Shown in pieces: positions 9,538-20,200 of a stretch of 64,000 nucleotides of DNA (position 1 is its first letter; the number at the start of each line of letters is the position of its first letter). The notes beneath the pieces are model-generated. The model ran no database searches, was not told the origin of the DNA, and was given only the letters and a program-made list of their open reading frames with translations. The DNA is from Pycnococcus provasolii. Taxonomy: Eukaryota; Chlorophyta; Pseudoscourfieldiophyceae; Pseudoscourfieldiales; Pycnococcaceae. The translations under genes were made by a program, and so were the position numbers. The stretch lies in assembly GCA_938743325.2 (NCBI GenBank), contig OW568899.1:62001-126000 (forward strand). The letters are read 5' to 3'.

Positions 9538-9933
9538 CGCGAAACTACTTGGATGATAGTTATCAAGCTTGTTGGAGCGGAGCGGAGGGACAAAACATCA
9601 AAATATGAAAATATCCCACCGGGGTCAGCCAGCCTGTGAAATGATTGGGCAACTCCGCTGCTTCCATCAAATCAACATCAAGGGGGACCCGGCACTTGTC
9701 AAGGCAACAAGAACTGTGCACAGTGTATGTATGTAATCTGTATTACTGCAATACAGTACAGTACAGTACAGTACGCGTTTTGTTTTATGCCAAAATACAC
9801 GCACAGTAGTCTTATGAATAGGGTATGTACTTACACGCGTTTTTGAGGAACAAAGTCATCGCACAAGTTATAAGAAATACATTTACCTTATGGTACTTTA
9901 CAAATAGTACAGTACACACGTGTTCGTCGTTCC
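9538..9933. other. Intergenic region upstream of the MOSC gene
   Basis: A 396-bp gap between two minus-strand genes that should contain the MOSC promoter. It is AT-richer than the flanking genes. I see no gene in it apart from a short pentameric repeat. Confidence 0.5.
9753..9774. repeat. (ACAGT)n pentameric repeat
   Basis: Four to five tandem copies of ACAGT upstream of the MOSC gene. Confidence 0.75.
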
Positions 9934-12687
9934 TCACAGCATGTTCTCCACCTCAGAAGGCGTGCCGCTCGCGACGAGCGCGCCGTCACGGAGAACGTGC
10001 CACGCGCAGCACGAACGCACAGTCGCGAGGCGATGCGCGATCGCGACGACTGTGCGACCAACAGAAGTCGCGTCAAGAGCCTCCTGCACGACGCGCTCGC
10101 TCTCCGTGTCAAGCGCGCTCGTCGCCTCGTCGAGCAGCAGAATGGCAGGATTCGCGCACACCGCACGCGCAATGGCGATGCGCTGCTTTTGCCCGCCGGA
10201 GAAACGAACGCCGCGCTCCCCCACTTCGCTATCGAAGCCAAGAGGAAGTCTTTCGATGAAGCCGAGCGCATTCGCAAGTCGTGCGGAAGCGACGACGCGA
10301 TTCGACAGCGAATCATCTCCGCCGTCCGCATCCAGCCATCTGCGCAGCGCGCGGCCGAGCTGAACGCGCCGCGCATCCTCGAAGCTGGCGGCAAATGCAT
10401 TGCCACCGTCGGACTCAGAAAGCGAGGGTGCGGACGATGACGCCACGAGCGGCGACTCCAGGTCAACGTCGTCCATATTCGTGAGCAGCGATGCAGCTGC
10501 CGCCTTCGACTCCTTCACACCCTCAAGCTCCTCCTCCCTCACTCGGTTCGACCACCATGCGCTGCTCGACGCATCCGCATCCTCCTCCAGCTGAGCCGCG
10601 AGCTCGCCCTTGTCCTTCAGCAGGCTGTACGCGATATTAAATGCCACGCTGCCGCTGAACAGCACAGGCTCCTGGCCAACATAACCGATGAGCCGCCCGT
10701 ACAACTCGTCGCGCGTGTACTTTCGAATGTCGCGACCCAGCACCATCACGCTGCCATCGGTCGGCTCGTAGAATCGAAGCCACAGGTGGAACATCGTCGA
10801 CTTCCCGCTGCCGCTCGGTCCCACGAGCGCGACTTGATCGCCACTTGCCACCGACAGCGTGACGTCGCGGATCGCATACCGCTCATCCGCGATGTTCAGA
10901 ACGGCGCCATGCTTAAACCACACTCGTCTCATCTCCAGCGCGGGTGGTGGCGCACCCGTGCCGTATGCCGACGTCGTCACATCAGCATTGGCGCTGGCCG
11001 CCTTGCCTCCTCTCGCCTTGAAGCTGTGCGTTGCCGAGGAATCGCCGTCGTCGGAATACGCACTTCGACGCGGCTTGCGATCGAGAAGGTTGAACACCAT
11101 GCGCGACGTTCCAGAGCTCTCGTACAGGTTGGAGGCGCAGTTGATGAGCTGTCCAAACCACTCCTGCAGTTGACCTTGGTAAAGAAAGAACGCAAACAGC
11201 TTCTGCCCGTCCATCGCGTGCTGCCTGTGGTATACGAGGTAGCAGCCATACACGAGAACGGCGGCGGGAACGAGCAGGCCGTTGCAGAAGCTGAACACGA
11301 CGGAGTAGTAGCCCGCGTCGACAATCGCGGATGCGTTGGCAAGGCTGAGCACCTCCCTCGAATGACGATCGAACCGACGAAGCTCCATGTTCTCCGCGCC
11401 AAGACTCATCACCGTTCGAATCGCGCTGAGGCTCTCGTGCGCACGAGCGTTGCAGCGCGCCGCAGCATCCTGCCTAGCCGCGCTGATGCGGTACTGAAAC
11501 TGTCCGTAGATGCGGCTGACCTGCGTTGTGATGGGAACGATGGAGATGGCGACGAGCGCGAGCGGCCAGCACATGAACAGCATGTATCCCATCACGCCTC
11601 CGGTGCGCACGATCGCCTCGAGGAAGAAGCGGAACACCCACGTCAGCTTGTCCGCCATGGCGCGCGTGTCGGTGGAAATGCGGCTCGCGAGGTCGCCCGT
11701 CGCGCACTTGTCGTGGTACGCGCATTCCTGCTTGAGTGCGGCGGCGTAGAGGTTGCGCCTCAGGTCGTGCACGATGCGATTGCGCGTGACGTCGAAGAGG
11801 TACACGTTGAAGAAGTCCAAAAATGCGTTCGCTGCACCGCACACGACGTACGCCGAGAGGCTGTGCACGAGTTTTTCGTGCTCCTGCGCCATGGCGGCTG
11901 TGATGGCGACGGACGTGAAGTGCGGCAGAGCCATATTGAACGGAAGGCGGAGGAGCAAGAGCAGGCAACCCCACGTGAGAGGCACCCAGTGAGGCACGAC
12001 GAGGCTGAGTAATTTTAGGAACGACGGGCCGTCACTGTCGTCGCTGTTTGTTGTTTTCTGCTGCGCGTCACTTTCATTATGGTCGTCGTCGTCGTCGTCG
12101 TCGTCGTCGCCTTTTTGTTTCTCCGTTGCGTTGTCGTCGCCTCCTATGCTGTGTGCGTCGCGCGCCGCCGCATCCGCTTCCGCGACCAGCCTGTACCACG
12201 TGGGGAAGAGAGATGCGAGTATAGTGCTTGGTGTCGCCAGTTCCTCTTGCATGGATGTCGTCTGTGCGGAATTCCACGTGTCGTTGGACGCGGATGCTAA
12301 TAAAGCACCTCTCGTAGTGGCGTGCTTCTTCCGAGTGATTACGTTGATTTTGCGACGGCGAGCTTCGATGGCCTTTTGCGAGAAGAACGCCGGCGGGATG
12401 GCGGCTGATGACCCGGGAGGCGGCGCCGTCGCGAGGAAGCCGGGAGACAGAAGAGACAAGTACGGGTAAGTCCCAGTATTATTGAGGTGTAAAGATGAGC
12501 CAATAGGAGCTGCACCATTACCATTACCATCGTGGTGTTCTTCACCACCACCACCAGCACGTGAGCCACCACCAGCACGTTCTCCGCCGACATGGCCGCC
12601 TGGGACGCCATCGTGCGGGTCCGCCATTCCCACAACCGAAATGAACGGTCGAGTCCCCGGTCCGGATTCCCCAAACCAGTTCCCCAT
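9934..12687 (-). CDS. ABCB/TAP-type half ABC transporter
   Basis: About 917 residues from the ATG at 12687, or 897 from the ATG at 12627; the sequence does not decide between them. A long Gly/His/Asp-rich N-terminus, including a nine-Asp run from a GTC repeat near 12080, precedes one ABC exporter membrane domain of about six helices, starting near LVVPHWVPLTWGCLLLLLRL. The nucleotide-binding domain has Walker A GPSGSGKS (about 10800-10823), Q-loop YVGQEPVLF, signature RFSGGQKQR (FSGGQ instead of LSGGQ), Walker B AILLLDEATSALD and the H-loop AIAHRLAT. About 110 extra residues, acidic and Ser-rich, sit between the Q-loop and the signature, where TAP-like proteins have about 40. As a half-transporter it must dimerise. 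The substrate is unknown; TAP-like peptide export is the closest analogy. Confidence 0.9.
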   Translation of the reverse strand: MGNWFGESGPGTRPFISVVGMADPHDGVPGGHVGGERAGGGSRAGGGGEEHHDGNGNGAAPIGSSLHLNNTGTYPYLSLLSPGFLATAPPPGSSAAIPPAFFSQKAIEARRRKINVITRKKHATTRGALLASASNDTWNSAQTTSMQEELATPSTILASLFPTWYRLVAEADAAARDAHSIGGDDNATEKQKGDDDDDDDDDHNESDAQQKTTNSDDSDGPSFLKLLSLVVPHWVPLTWGCLLLLLRLPFNMALPHFTSVAITAAMAQEHEKLVHSLSAYVVCGAANAFLDFFNVYLFDVTRNRIVHDLRRNLYAAALKQECAYHDKCATGDLASRISTDTRAMADKLTWVFRFFLEAIVRTGGVMGYMLFMCWPLALVAISIVPITTQVSRIYGQFQYRISAARQDAAARCNARAHESLSAIRTVMSLGAENMELRRFDRHSREVLSLANASAIVDAGYYSVVFSFCNGLLVPAAVLVYGCYLVYHRQHAMDGQKLFAFFLYQGQLQEWFGQLINCASNLYESSGTSRMVFNLLDRKPRRSAYSDDGDSSATHSFKARGGKAASANADVTTSAYGTGAPPPALEMRRVWFKHGAVLNIADERYAIRDVTLSVASGDQVALVGPSGSGKSTMFHLWLRFYEPTDGSVMVLGRDIRKYTRDELYGRLIGYVGQEPVLFSGSVAFNIAYSLLKDKGELAAQLEEDADASSSAWWSNRVREEELEGVKESKAAAASLLTNMDDVDLESPLVASSSAPSLSESDGGNAFAASFEDARRVQLGRALRRWLDADGGDDSLSNRVVASARLANALGFIERLPLGFDSEVGERGVRFSGGQKQRIAIARAVCANPAILLLDEATSALDTESERVVQEALDATSVGRTVVAIAHRLATVRSCCAWHVLRDGALVASGTPSEVENML

Positions 12688-12706
12688 TTTCGGCGGAATT
12701 CTCGTC

Positions 12707-14116
12707 ATGCAGACGCTTCGTCGAAAACGTGAGGAAGCGCTACAAGCGGTGGAAGACGCGGCGATGTCCGAGGACGCAGATGACACGTTGTTACAAGTCA
12801 ACGTCACTGGAGACACGTCGCCTGCTCATCATGATGAACATCCTCATCGCTCACTCCGCCGCCTCTCGGAGCTTGCTTCTCCCCTTCTTCCTCGCGAACA
12901 GACGACGGAACCGGCGTCGCACTCGGGTGCTGCCTTGCACCTGCTCCAACTCGGTTCGGCGGACGCGCTCGTCGGCGCGACGTGCCGACGGGCAGCGTCG
13001 GCGCTCGAGAGCGTCGGCGCTAGCCTAGAGAGTGGAAGCGCCTTGAGCAGGCGTGCAATCGCGGTGCTATCGACCGCCGCACCGGCGATACGCCGGCTGC
13101 TTGACGCAGCGGAGAGTTACAACGGCGCTGGAGCAGGCGCAGGCGCAGGCGCAGAAGAGCGGCAGCGGCGGACTGTCACGCGTCCCATATCGGACTTCGT
13201 CGCTAGTGTACTAGGCGACTTCGATATGGGACGCGTGACCGTTCAATTCACGCGTTTGAACGAGCTAGCAGACGCGCTGATCGTCTCCACGTTCAACCGG
13301 CACTCGAGACCAGGCACCAAGGCTAGCGACGTGCTGTATGCCGTGCTCTACGAGCACAAGTTTGTGGTAGCGGCTTGTATGATAAACGTCACGCAAGTGG
13401 GCGCAAATCGCGTCGTAGGAGCAACATGCTCACATTTTTGCGTCGCGCAGTGCGCTCGCAGGCGTGGGTTGGGACGATTGCTAGCGGCTTGCATCGCGCG
13501 GCGGTTGCGCGCGTCGCCGATCGCCGTCCTCGTCATGAACGACTCCGACGCAAGAGGCTTTTGGGACAGAGTGGGAGCCAGAAGGCGGGTGAATGACGCG
13601 CACGGCGGCATATACCTCGACGGCGTCGAGCTGCATAAAGGCACCCACGCACTCGCACTCGTCGCATGTGAGCGAGTGGAGAATGCAATCAAAAAGGCGT
13701 TTGGCGATGAGGCGCCGCGAGTCCCTGATGGGCTCAAAACTCTTCCAGGCGAAGCGTCGGAGGCTGCGTCGCAACAAGCTGAGCCGGAGGCTGGTGAGGA
13801 ACCTCTTCTCGCAGATCACACGGTGGTGTGGGCGCGTGTGCAGGGCTTTCCATGGTGGCCGGGGCGAGTTGCGGACGGAACGCTCGACGGCGGACAAAAG
13901 GTGCTGGTTAACTTCGCGTTCGATGCTAAGCCGACGAATGCGAAAGTCTCGCGCAAGCGCGTTCGACGTTTCCCTGACGAGGAGATCGAGAAAGCTGCGC
14001 GTGACTTTGCGGCGACGAGATTTGCGAAGAAATCACGAACCATAAGCTTGCATTCGCACGACGTGGCACTCCTCGACAACGCAATTGCGCAGGCGAATGA
14101 TGCTTGCGAGGAATAA
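12707..14116 (+). CDS. GNAT acetyltransferase-like domain fused to a PWWP domain
   Basis: 469 residues from the ATG at 12707; an in-frame ATG at 12641 would add 22 residues but would overlap the 5' end of the divergent ABC gene. A GNAT-like domain spans about 150-300: VLYAVLYEHKFVVAACMINV as the beta-hairpin, then CARRRGLGRLLAACIARRL with the R-x-x-G-x-G acetyl-CoA loop at about 250, then VLVMNDSDARGFWDRVGARR (the ARGFW-x-x-x-GA helix typical of GNATs). The C-terminal PWWP domain begins VVWARVQGFPWWPGRV, with PWWP at 382-385, and ends RRFPDEE. PWWP domains read methyl-lysine chromatin (H3K36me) and DNA, so a nuclear chromatin-directed acetyltransferase is a fair inference. Substrate and activity are unproven. 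A perfect inverted repeat lies within the coding sequence. Confidence 0.85.
   Translation: MQTLRRKREEALQAVEDAAMSEDADDTLLQVNVTGDTSPAHHDEHPHRSLRRLSELASPLLPREQTTEPASHSGAALHLLQLGSADALVGATCRRAASALESVGASLESGSALSRRAIAVLSTAAPAIRRLLDAAESYNGAGAGAGAGAEERQRRTVTRPISDFVASVLGDFDMGRVTVQFTRLNELADALIVSTFNRHSRPGTKASDVLYAVLYEHKFVVAACMINVTQVGANRVVGATCSHFCVAQCARRRGLGRLLAACIARRLRASPIAVLVMNDSDARGFWDRVGARRRVNDAHGGIYLDGVELHKGTHALALVACERVENAIKKAFGDEAPRVPDGLKTLPGEASEAASQQAEPEAGEEPLLADHTVVWARVQGFPWWPGRVADGTLDGGQKVLVNFAFDAKPTNAKVSRKRVRRFPDEEIEKAARDFAATRFAKKSRTISLHSHDVALLDNAIAQANDACEE
13175..13239. repeat. Perfect 18-bp inverted repeat inside the GNAT-PWWP gene
   Basis: Arms are 13175-13192 (GTCACGCGTCCCATATCG) and 13222-13239, separated by 29 bp. 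The arms encode VTRPIS and DMGRVT, so the repeat is read through in frame. Confidence 0.95.
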
Positions 14117-14123
14117 ACCGATT

Positions 14124-14129
14124 TTTATT
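14124..14129 (-). terminator. Candidate minus-strand AATAAA of the dynein gene
   Basis: TTTATT on the plus strand is AATAAA for the dynein heavy-chain transcript, about 85 bp past its stop and only 8 bp from the stop codon of the convergent GNAT-PWWP gene. Confidence 0.35.
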
Positions 14130-14211
14130 TTTAAAAAACAACTTGATTTTGTTCTTCTTGTGGTTACACTTGAATTTTTTGACAACAATCAATCTCAATA
14201 ATAAAAATCAT

Positions 14212-17200
14212 TTATATGGCGAGCGCCAGCAGGAGCGCCGTGCCGCGCAAGATCCAGTGCTCCGGGTCGACGTTTCCGCTGCGTAGCTCCACCATCACCA
14301 TGAATGAAGGACGCTCGCGCGATCCCGTGCGAAGCGGGTACAGGTACATCGGGCACTGGTAGATGCCACGTCCCACCTTCTTCTTGTTCTCGATAGGCTT
14401 GAAGTGGATGATCGGCATCGTGACGATGAGCTCCATGGGATCAGGCTCGCACAGGCAGCCGTTCTCGAAGTCCCAGCCGGCACCCTCGAGGAATGTGCCA
14501 CGCACGTAAACGCCGTCGCGCGGCGGCTGCGTGATCTCCTTCTCGTCCAAATTGATGATCGAGAAGTCCCACGACAGCGTATCGATCGGGATTGCCGACT
14601 TACGCGCCGTCGTCTGTAGGACGGCGGTCAGGAAACCTGTGGGGTACGTGAAACCGCTCAGCCAGTACACGCGCGGGTACGTCTGCTCGATCCACGTGTT
14701 CAGCTCCGTCCAGCGCAGCAGCAGATCGCGGCTCCACGAGCCGAGCGGCTTGAGCGTTGGGTACGTTTTCAGCCACTTCCCGGGGACGCGAGCCTTGTCA
14801 AAGGCGTTGAAGATGGCATCGAGCTCGGCACTCATCACGACGAGACCCTTGATACCGCGCTGCACAGCCTTGCAGTCCGCGTGAATGCGATCAAGGAGAA
14901 CGTTGTACCTCTCCACCTCCTGGAATAGCACAACGTGCAGTGCTGAAGGGTCGTCCGCCTTGGCTTTCATGACGTTCTCGAGGTTCCACGCCTTCGGGAT
15001 TGTGTTGAGCAGATCCTCACACAGGTCATACACCATCTGCTCGGCACCACCCTCGCCATCGCCTCCCGAGGCATCCTGCGGCTGCAGCGAAACGAGCGAT
15101 TCGAGCACAATTTTACTGTCTTCGATCTGGAATGCAATTTCGGCATTTCCGTGCTGCCCGAAGGCTTCGGGCGAATCGTTCGTGGGGAGCGTCATGATGT
15201 AGTCCTTGTACGTCTGCAGTGGACCGGGCTCGGGGATGTAGTAGATCGACAGCGACGACAGCGGGTAGTTGGGAATACTCAGAGCGTCCTCGCAGTAGAA
15301 CTGGTCGAGGTACGAGCGAAGCACGCGTCGATCAATCTCGTCCGTCACGCGGCCGCCGTAGTTCGCCTCCGAGATGAGGTACTTGAGTGCGTCCCACGGC
15401 GTCTCCTCGTACTCGTCGAGGTAAACCTTCAGCAGGTCGTCGGACACCACGTAGTCCGTGTCGGAAAAGTCGTACGGGATGTTCAGGCCAAGGTTGCGGA
15501 ACTTGCGTCGCTCGAGGATGGTCGAGTGGAAGTACGTGAGCGAGAACAGCAGCTTGTTGTATTTAGCCTGCGTGCGGCACTCGGCGTAGCTTTCCTCCGT
15601 GACGGTGTTGTACAGGCGAAGCAGGTTGGCGCGAAGGCCCTTCGGCGGCTCCGTGGTCATCTTGATTCCACGCTGAAGGATAGCGATGGGAAAGTCCGGA
15701 CTCGGATTCGACGAAAGCCATAACCTGAAGTTCGGGTTAGGATCCGCCTTCTCGAAAGCCTCGATAATCTTGTCAAGCGCAGGCAGCCAGCTCGTCATGA
15801 GGTGGCAATTCGCAAGGAACACCCACGTTCCCTCCTTCAGGCCTTCCTCGATGAGCTTCGTGGCGACCGGCGCCTGCCCCTGCCCAAGCGCGATGGTGTG
15901 GAACTTGTCGCCAAGACCCTTCGTCTCCGCGAGGCGCCTCAGCTCCGTGGTGGGGTCAACGCCAGGACTCAGCACGAAGATGAGCGGGCTCGTGGGAACG
16001 CTGTCGGCGTGCGTCTCGCCAAGGTCCAGTCCCGGCGGCTCAACGTACTTGCGCCCGAGCGCGTTGGCGACGTAGCTCGTGGCGGCGAACATGACGCGGT
16101 CCACGCGCAGGCAACGCACGATGATCATGCGCTGCAGCTCGTTGCACTTCGACTCCCACTCGCCGGGAAGCTCGGCGCTCTCGGGCTCTCCTTGGCGATA
16201 CCAGTCCTTCTCCCACTGCGCGACGTTTCCCTCGAACGACGCGACGATACCTGAACATTTTTATTTAGTGTGTTTAGGTTGTTAGTGATTGTTGTTTTTT
16301 ATTTGTGTGTTTTGGTGGTTAGTGGTAGACTTACCCTTGAAGTGCGGGATGTTCTCCAGCTCGGTGATGTTGTCCCACGCCTCTTCCGAGATCCACGAAG
16401 GATCAGGATTCTTTTGCTGCGTGCTCCTGTCGAGCACCGAGCCGCCGCGCAGGAAGAATTGCCACTCGTCTTGATTCACCTGATTCGCCTTCTGCAGGAT
16501 GCGCACGCAAATCTGCAGCGAGAGCAGCAGCTTGTGCCTCCCGAAGAGGCCGCGCGCGGTGTACTTGTAAACCGCGTACGTGTGGTAGTCATTTAAGAAG
16601 CGGATGCGCTCCTGCAGGTTTTCGCTCTTCTGCGCCTTGGAGATGGACAGAAGCATGAGCTCGTTGTACGCGTCCAAGCTGAACTGGTACATCGGGTCAA
16701 TCGACGCCAGGTCGTTGAGAACGAAGTACAGCACCGCGGCACGAATGCTGACTGGTCGGTATCCATTACTCGCCTCTTCGATCATGATTGACGTCTCCTC
16801 AGCCACCTTCAGCGACTCGTTCACCTCCTCGAACGTGATCTTCGACTGGTCGAGCGCGTTGAGAAGCTCGACATTGTCAAGCAGCGATCCCGTCGCCGTG
16901 CTGAGCATGTACAGGATCTGGTCCTCGAGCTCAACCTGCGTGCGCTTTCCAGCCGCCACCTTCACCACCAGCTCGTTCTTCTGCTTGTCAAGGTCCGGTC
17001 GCTCCTTGCGAACGACGGTGTTGAGCAGCTGAGCCTCGAGGCCATCCTCCTTGACGGCGAAGTTGGTAATCGTCACCTTCGTGCTGATGGTTGGCTCGTA
17101 CGTTGGATTCTGCATCTTCGTGGTGATGTACAGCTTGAATGCGGGATCGTAGTCCACCTCCTTGTCACCAAGCTTGATGATGTACGCGTTACCCTTCTTC

Positions 17201-20200
17201 ACGAGCTGCTTGCTAAGCACAGGCTCCAGAGACGGGTCGAGCGTCTCGAGCACGTCCTGCAGCAGCACGGGCGTGCCAAATTGGATAGCGTTCTCCATGC
17301 GTCGCATCATGTCACCCGTGCCGTGCGACACGACGTCCACCTGCTTGGAAGCTTCCATGTTGCGAATCCACTTGTTCGCCTGCCCCTGAGGATCGATCAT
17401 GAGAGGCCAGCGCGTGCATCGCGCAACGATCACGCCATTTTCCGTCGAGAACGCGTCGGCGGGCAGGCCCTGAATGTTCCAGTCTCTCACGTCGCTCGGG
17501 TTGGCGAGGAAGTTGCTAAACGAGAACTCCGCAGAGCTGGGAATCGCGAGCTTCTTCACCTGCGGCAGCCACGTCTGCCCGACGAGCTCATTGCGGTACT
17601 CGGAGGGGAATGGGCCGGCGTAGCTCAGGAACGCGGCAGCAACCACAACGTCTCCCGGCAAGTAGCCGAGCTCCTCCTCGAACAAGACGATGCTCTGCTC
17701 CCATCGCGTTCGCTCGCCGGCGAGACCGTTGACGAGCTTTTCGGCTCGAATGAGCTTCGCCTCGAGCTCGTCCGACTCGGTTTGCAATTTCTCCTTCTGG
17801 CTCGTGGACTCGTCGTACGTGTCCTTGAGCGCCTGCACCTTCGCTAGCACCTCGGCGAGCTGCGCCTGCGCCTGCTTCAGCTGCTTCTGCTTTTTCTCCA
17901 CAGCCTGCGTAGCCTGCTTGAGCTTCTCGCGCTTGGGCGCCACCTCCTTGGCGACGTGCCCGTACGTCTCCATGGCACGCACCCACAGGCACATGCCCTT
18001 CGCCGCACCGGACACCTTGCCGACAGCATCTGGCATAAAATCGGGATTATCCGTGAATTTCTTGATTTTCTTCAGAAGTGCGTCTTGCAGCGTGTCTTTG
18101 TCGAACTCAATCAATTTCATCAGGAAGTTGGCATCTCCCATCTGCTTCTTCGCTTCGTCCCAACCGGGAGGGCGCTTGAGCGTCGTGAGAACGGCGGATA
18201 ACGTGAGCTCGACCGCCGGCGGCGGCTTCGAGTACGCCTTAAGCTCGCTGACGTCTTTCTTGGTGAGCACATTCAGAGCCTCGGTGGCGGCATTCAGTGC
18301 GGGCATCGCCTTGTCCAAACCTTCCTGGCACTCCTTCGCAATGAGCTCCGCCTCTCCCGCCTCCTTGGCAATTTTAGCAGCCTCGGCGTTGACTTGCTTT
18401 TCCTGCTCGTCAGCCACACGCTTGTCCTGAACAATCTCAACAAGCAGCGCTTCACAGTCCACCTTCGCCTGCGCGACAATCACCTTCTTCTCCTCGCACA
18501 CCACCTGCATTTCCTGCACCTGCACACCCGTTTCATCGAGCTTCTCGAGGCCACCACTCAGCTTGAACTTCTTGTCCACCAATTCCTGTTTTATTTAGTG
18601 TGTTAGGGTGTTAGTAAATTGTTTGTTTATCCGCTATGGATGGTTAGTGGTAGACTTACCTTTCTCTTCTCTTCGAGCAATCCGCGGTACCCACGAACGA
18701 ATGCCAGATAGTTGGTCGGCGTGACGAACGTTTTGCGTTTGAGCTTCTCCTCCATGTCCGCCGCCGCCTCGCTCACGGAGCTGTGCGCCGTGACCATCAC
18801 CTTGGCGATGTTCTCCTTCACGTCGGCGTCGATCTTCTCCTCTTCCAGCTGCTTCTGCGCCACCTCGAACAGAGCGTCGTTCGGCCACTCTGTAAACCAG
18901 TCGATGGTCATGCAGTTCACCAATCCTGGGAACATACGTGTTCGCTCGCGGAACGCTTCACCCACGGGGGAGAGACACAGCACGACGTGCAGGTTGGCAG
19001 CCACGCGCTTGAGGAAGAAGGAGAAGAGTTGATCCTGCGTTTCTCCCGCATTCGCAGCCTTCGCCGCCGCGCGTACATCCTCGCAGACGCCGCCAACCTC
19101 GTCCTTCGTGAACAGATTAGGCACCTCGCCACTCGTGAGGATGTTGTTGATGTCCTCCAAGAACACCTCGGTAACGACCTGGCTGTCGTCGAACAGAAAT
19201 ACGCTTGGCTTGTTCTCGACACCAGCCTGCCTGAACAGCGTCTTGAGATCCTCGTGAAATTCGTTCAGGCGGTACGTCTTCGTGATCTCAACCATGAAGC
19301 ACTTCAAATCCGCGACGTACGCGGTGAGCTTTGCCAAACTCTTTCGACCAGAGCCACCAACACCGACGAGGAGCGAGTTGCCCTTCGGCTGCTGGAGCAC
19401 GCGATGCAGTCGGCAGCAGTGCAGCAGCGCGTCTTTGAAAAGCACGAGGTCCATCGCCGTCTTGCCAGGCTCGAGCGCGTAGTCCTCGAGCTTCTCCATG
19501 AGAAACGCCTTGAGAGCTGGCATGTCCGTCACTGCCTCGTACGGCGGGTGGTCGACTTGCCGCATGAAGCTCACAAACGGAGGGCACTCGTTGTTGTTGT
19601 TCTCAAACAGATTCTCATACCGAAGCGTGAACACGGAGTCGAGCTTGGAGTCGAGCTGATTCTGCACCCAGCCCTTGTCCTTGAAGTCCCACATGCGGTC
19701 GGCGTAGATGCGAAAGCTCTCGTGGCACCACAGCTGCAGCATGGACTCCTTCGAGTCGTAGTACTGCTTCGTCGCCTGCATGACGCCTTGAATGACCTTC
19801 GACAGGTCACGCGTATTGAAGAGATAAATCTCCTTGCCAGGCACGGGGAGCATCTCACTCACGATCGTTTTGTACACCATCACGGAGGCGGCGGTGATCG
19901 GCTCCGCCAGCGGCTTGATTTCCTCGTCAAAGTCCGACAGCTTGGCAGCCAGCAGCGTGCCGAAGATACGCTTCAGCTGGTTGTCATTCGGCGTGGTGAC
20001 GTTGATGAGCGAGAATGCAGCCTGCACTCGCATCGAGAAGGGATTACGACCTCCGCCGGGCGGGGCCATCGAGCCCAAAATTTGCAGCTCCTTCACCTGC
20101 TTCACCTCGCACTTCATGCGATCGTACCAGAAGCCGTTGTCAATCCAAAGCTTCAGCAGCTCGAGCGGCGGCAGGAAGCCGAAGGCTGAGAGCTGTGGCA

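Noticed and set aside
10786-12012. 408-codon plus-strand open frame
   Set aside because: It is antisense to the ABC transporter membrane domain and is composed of Arg/His-rich shadow sequence.
18783-20189. 468-codon plus-strand open frame
   Set aside because: It is antisense to the dynein motor region.
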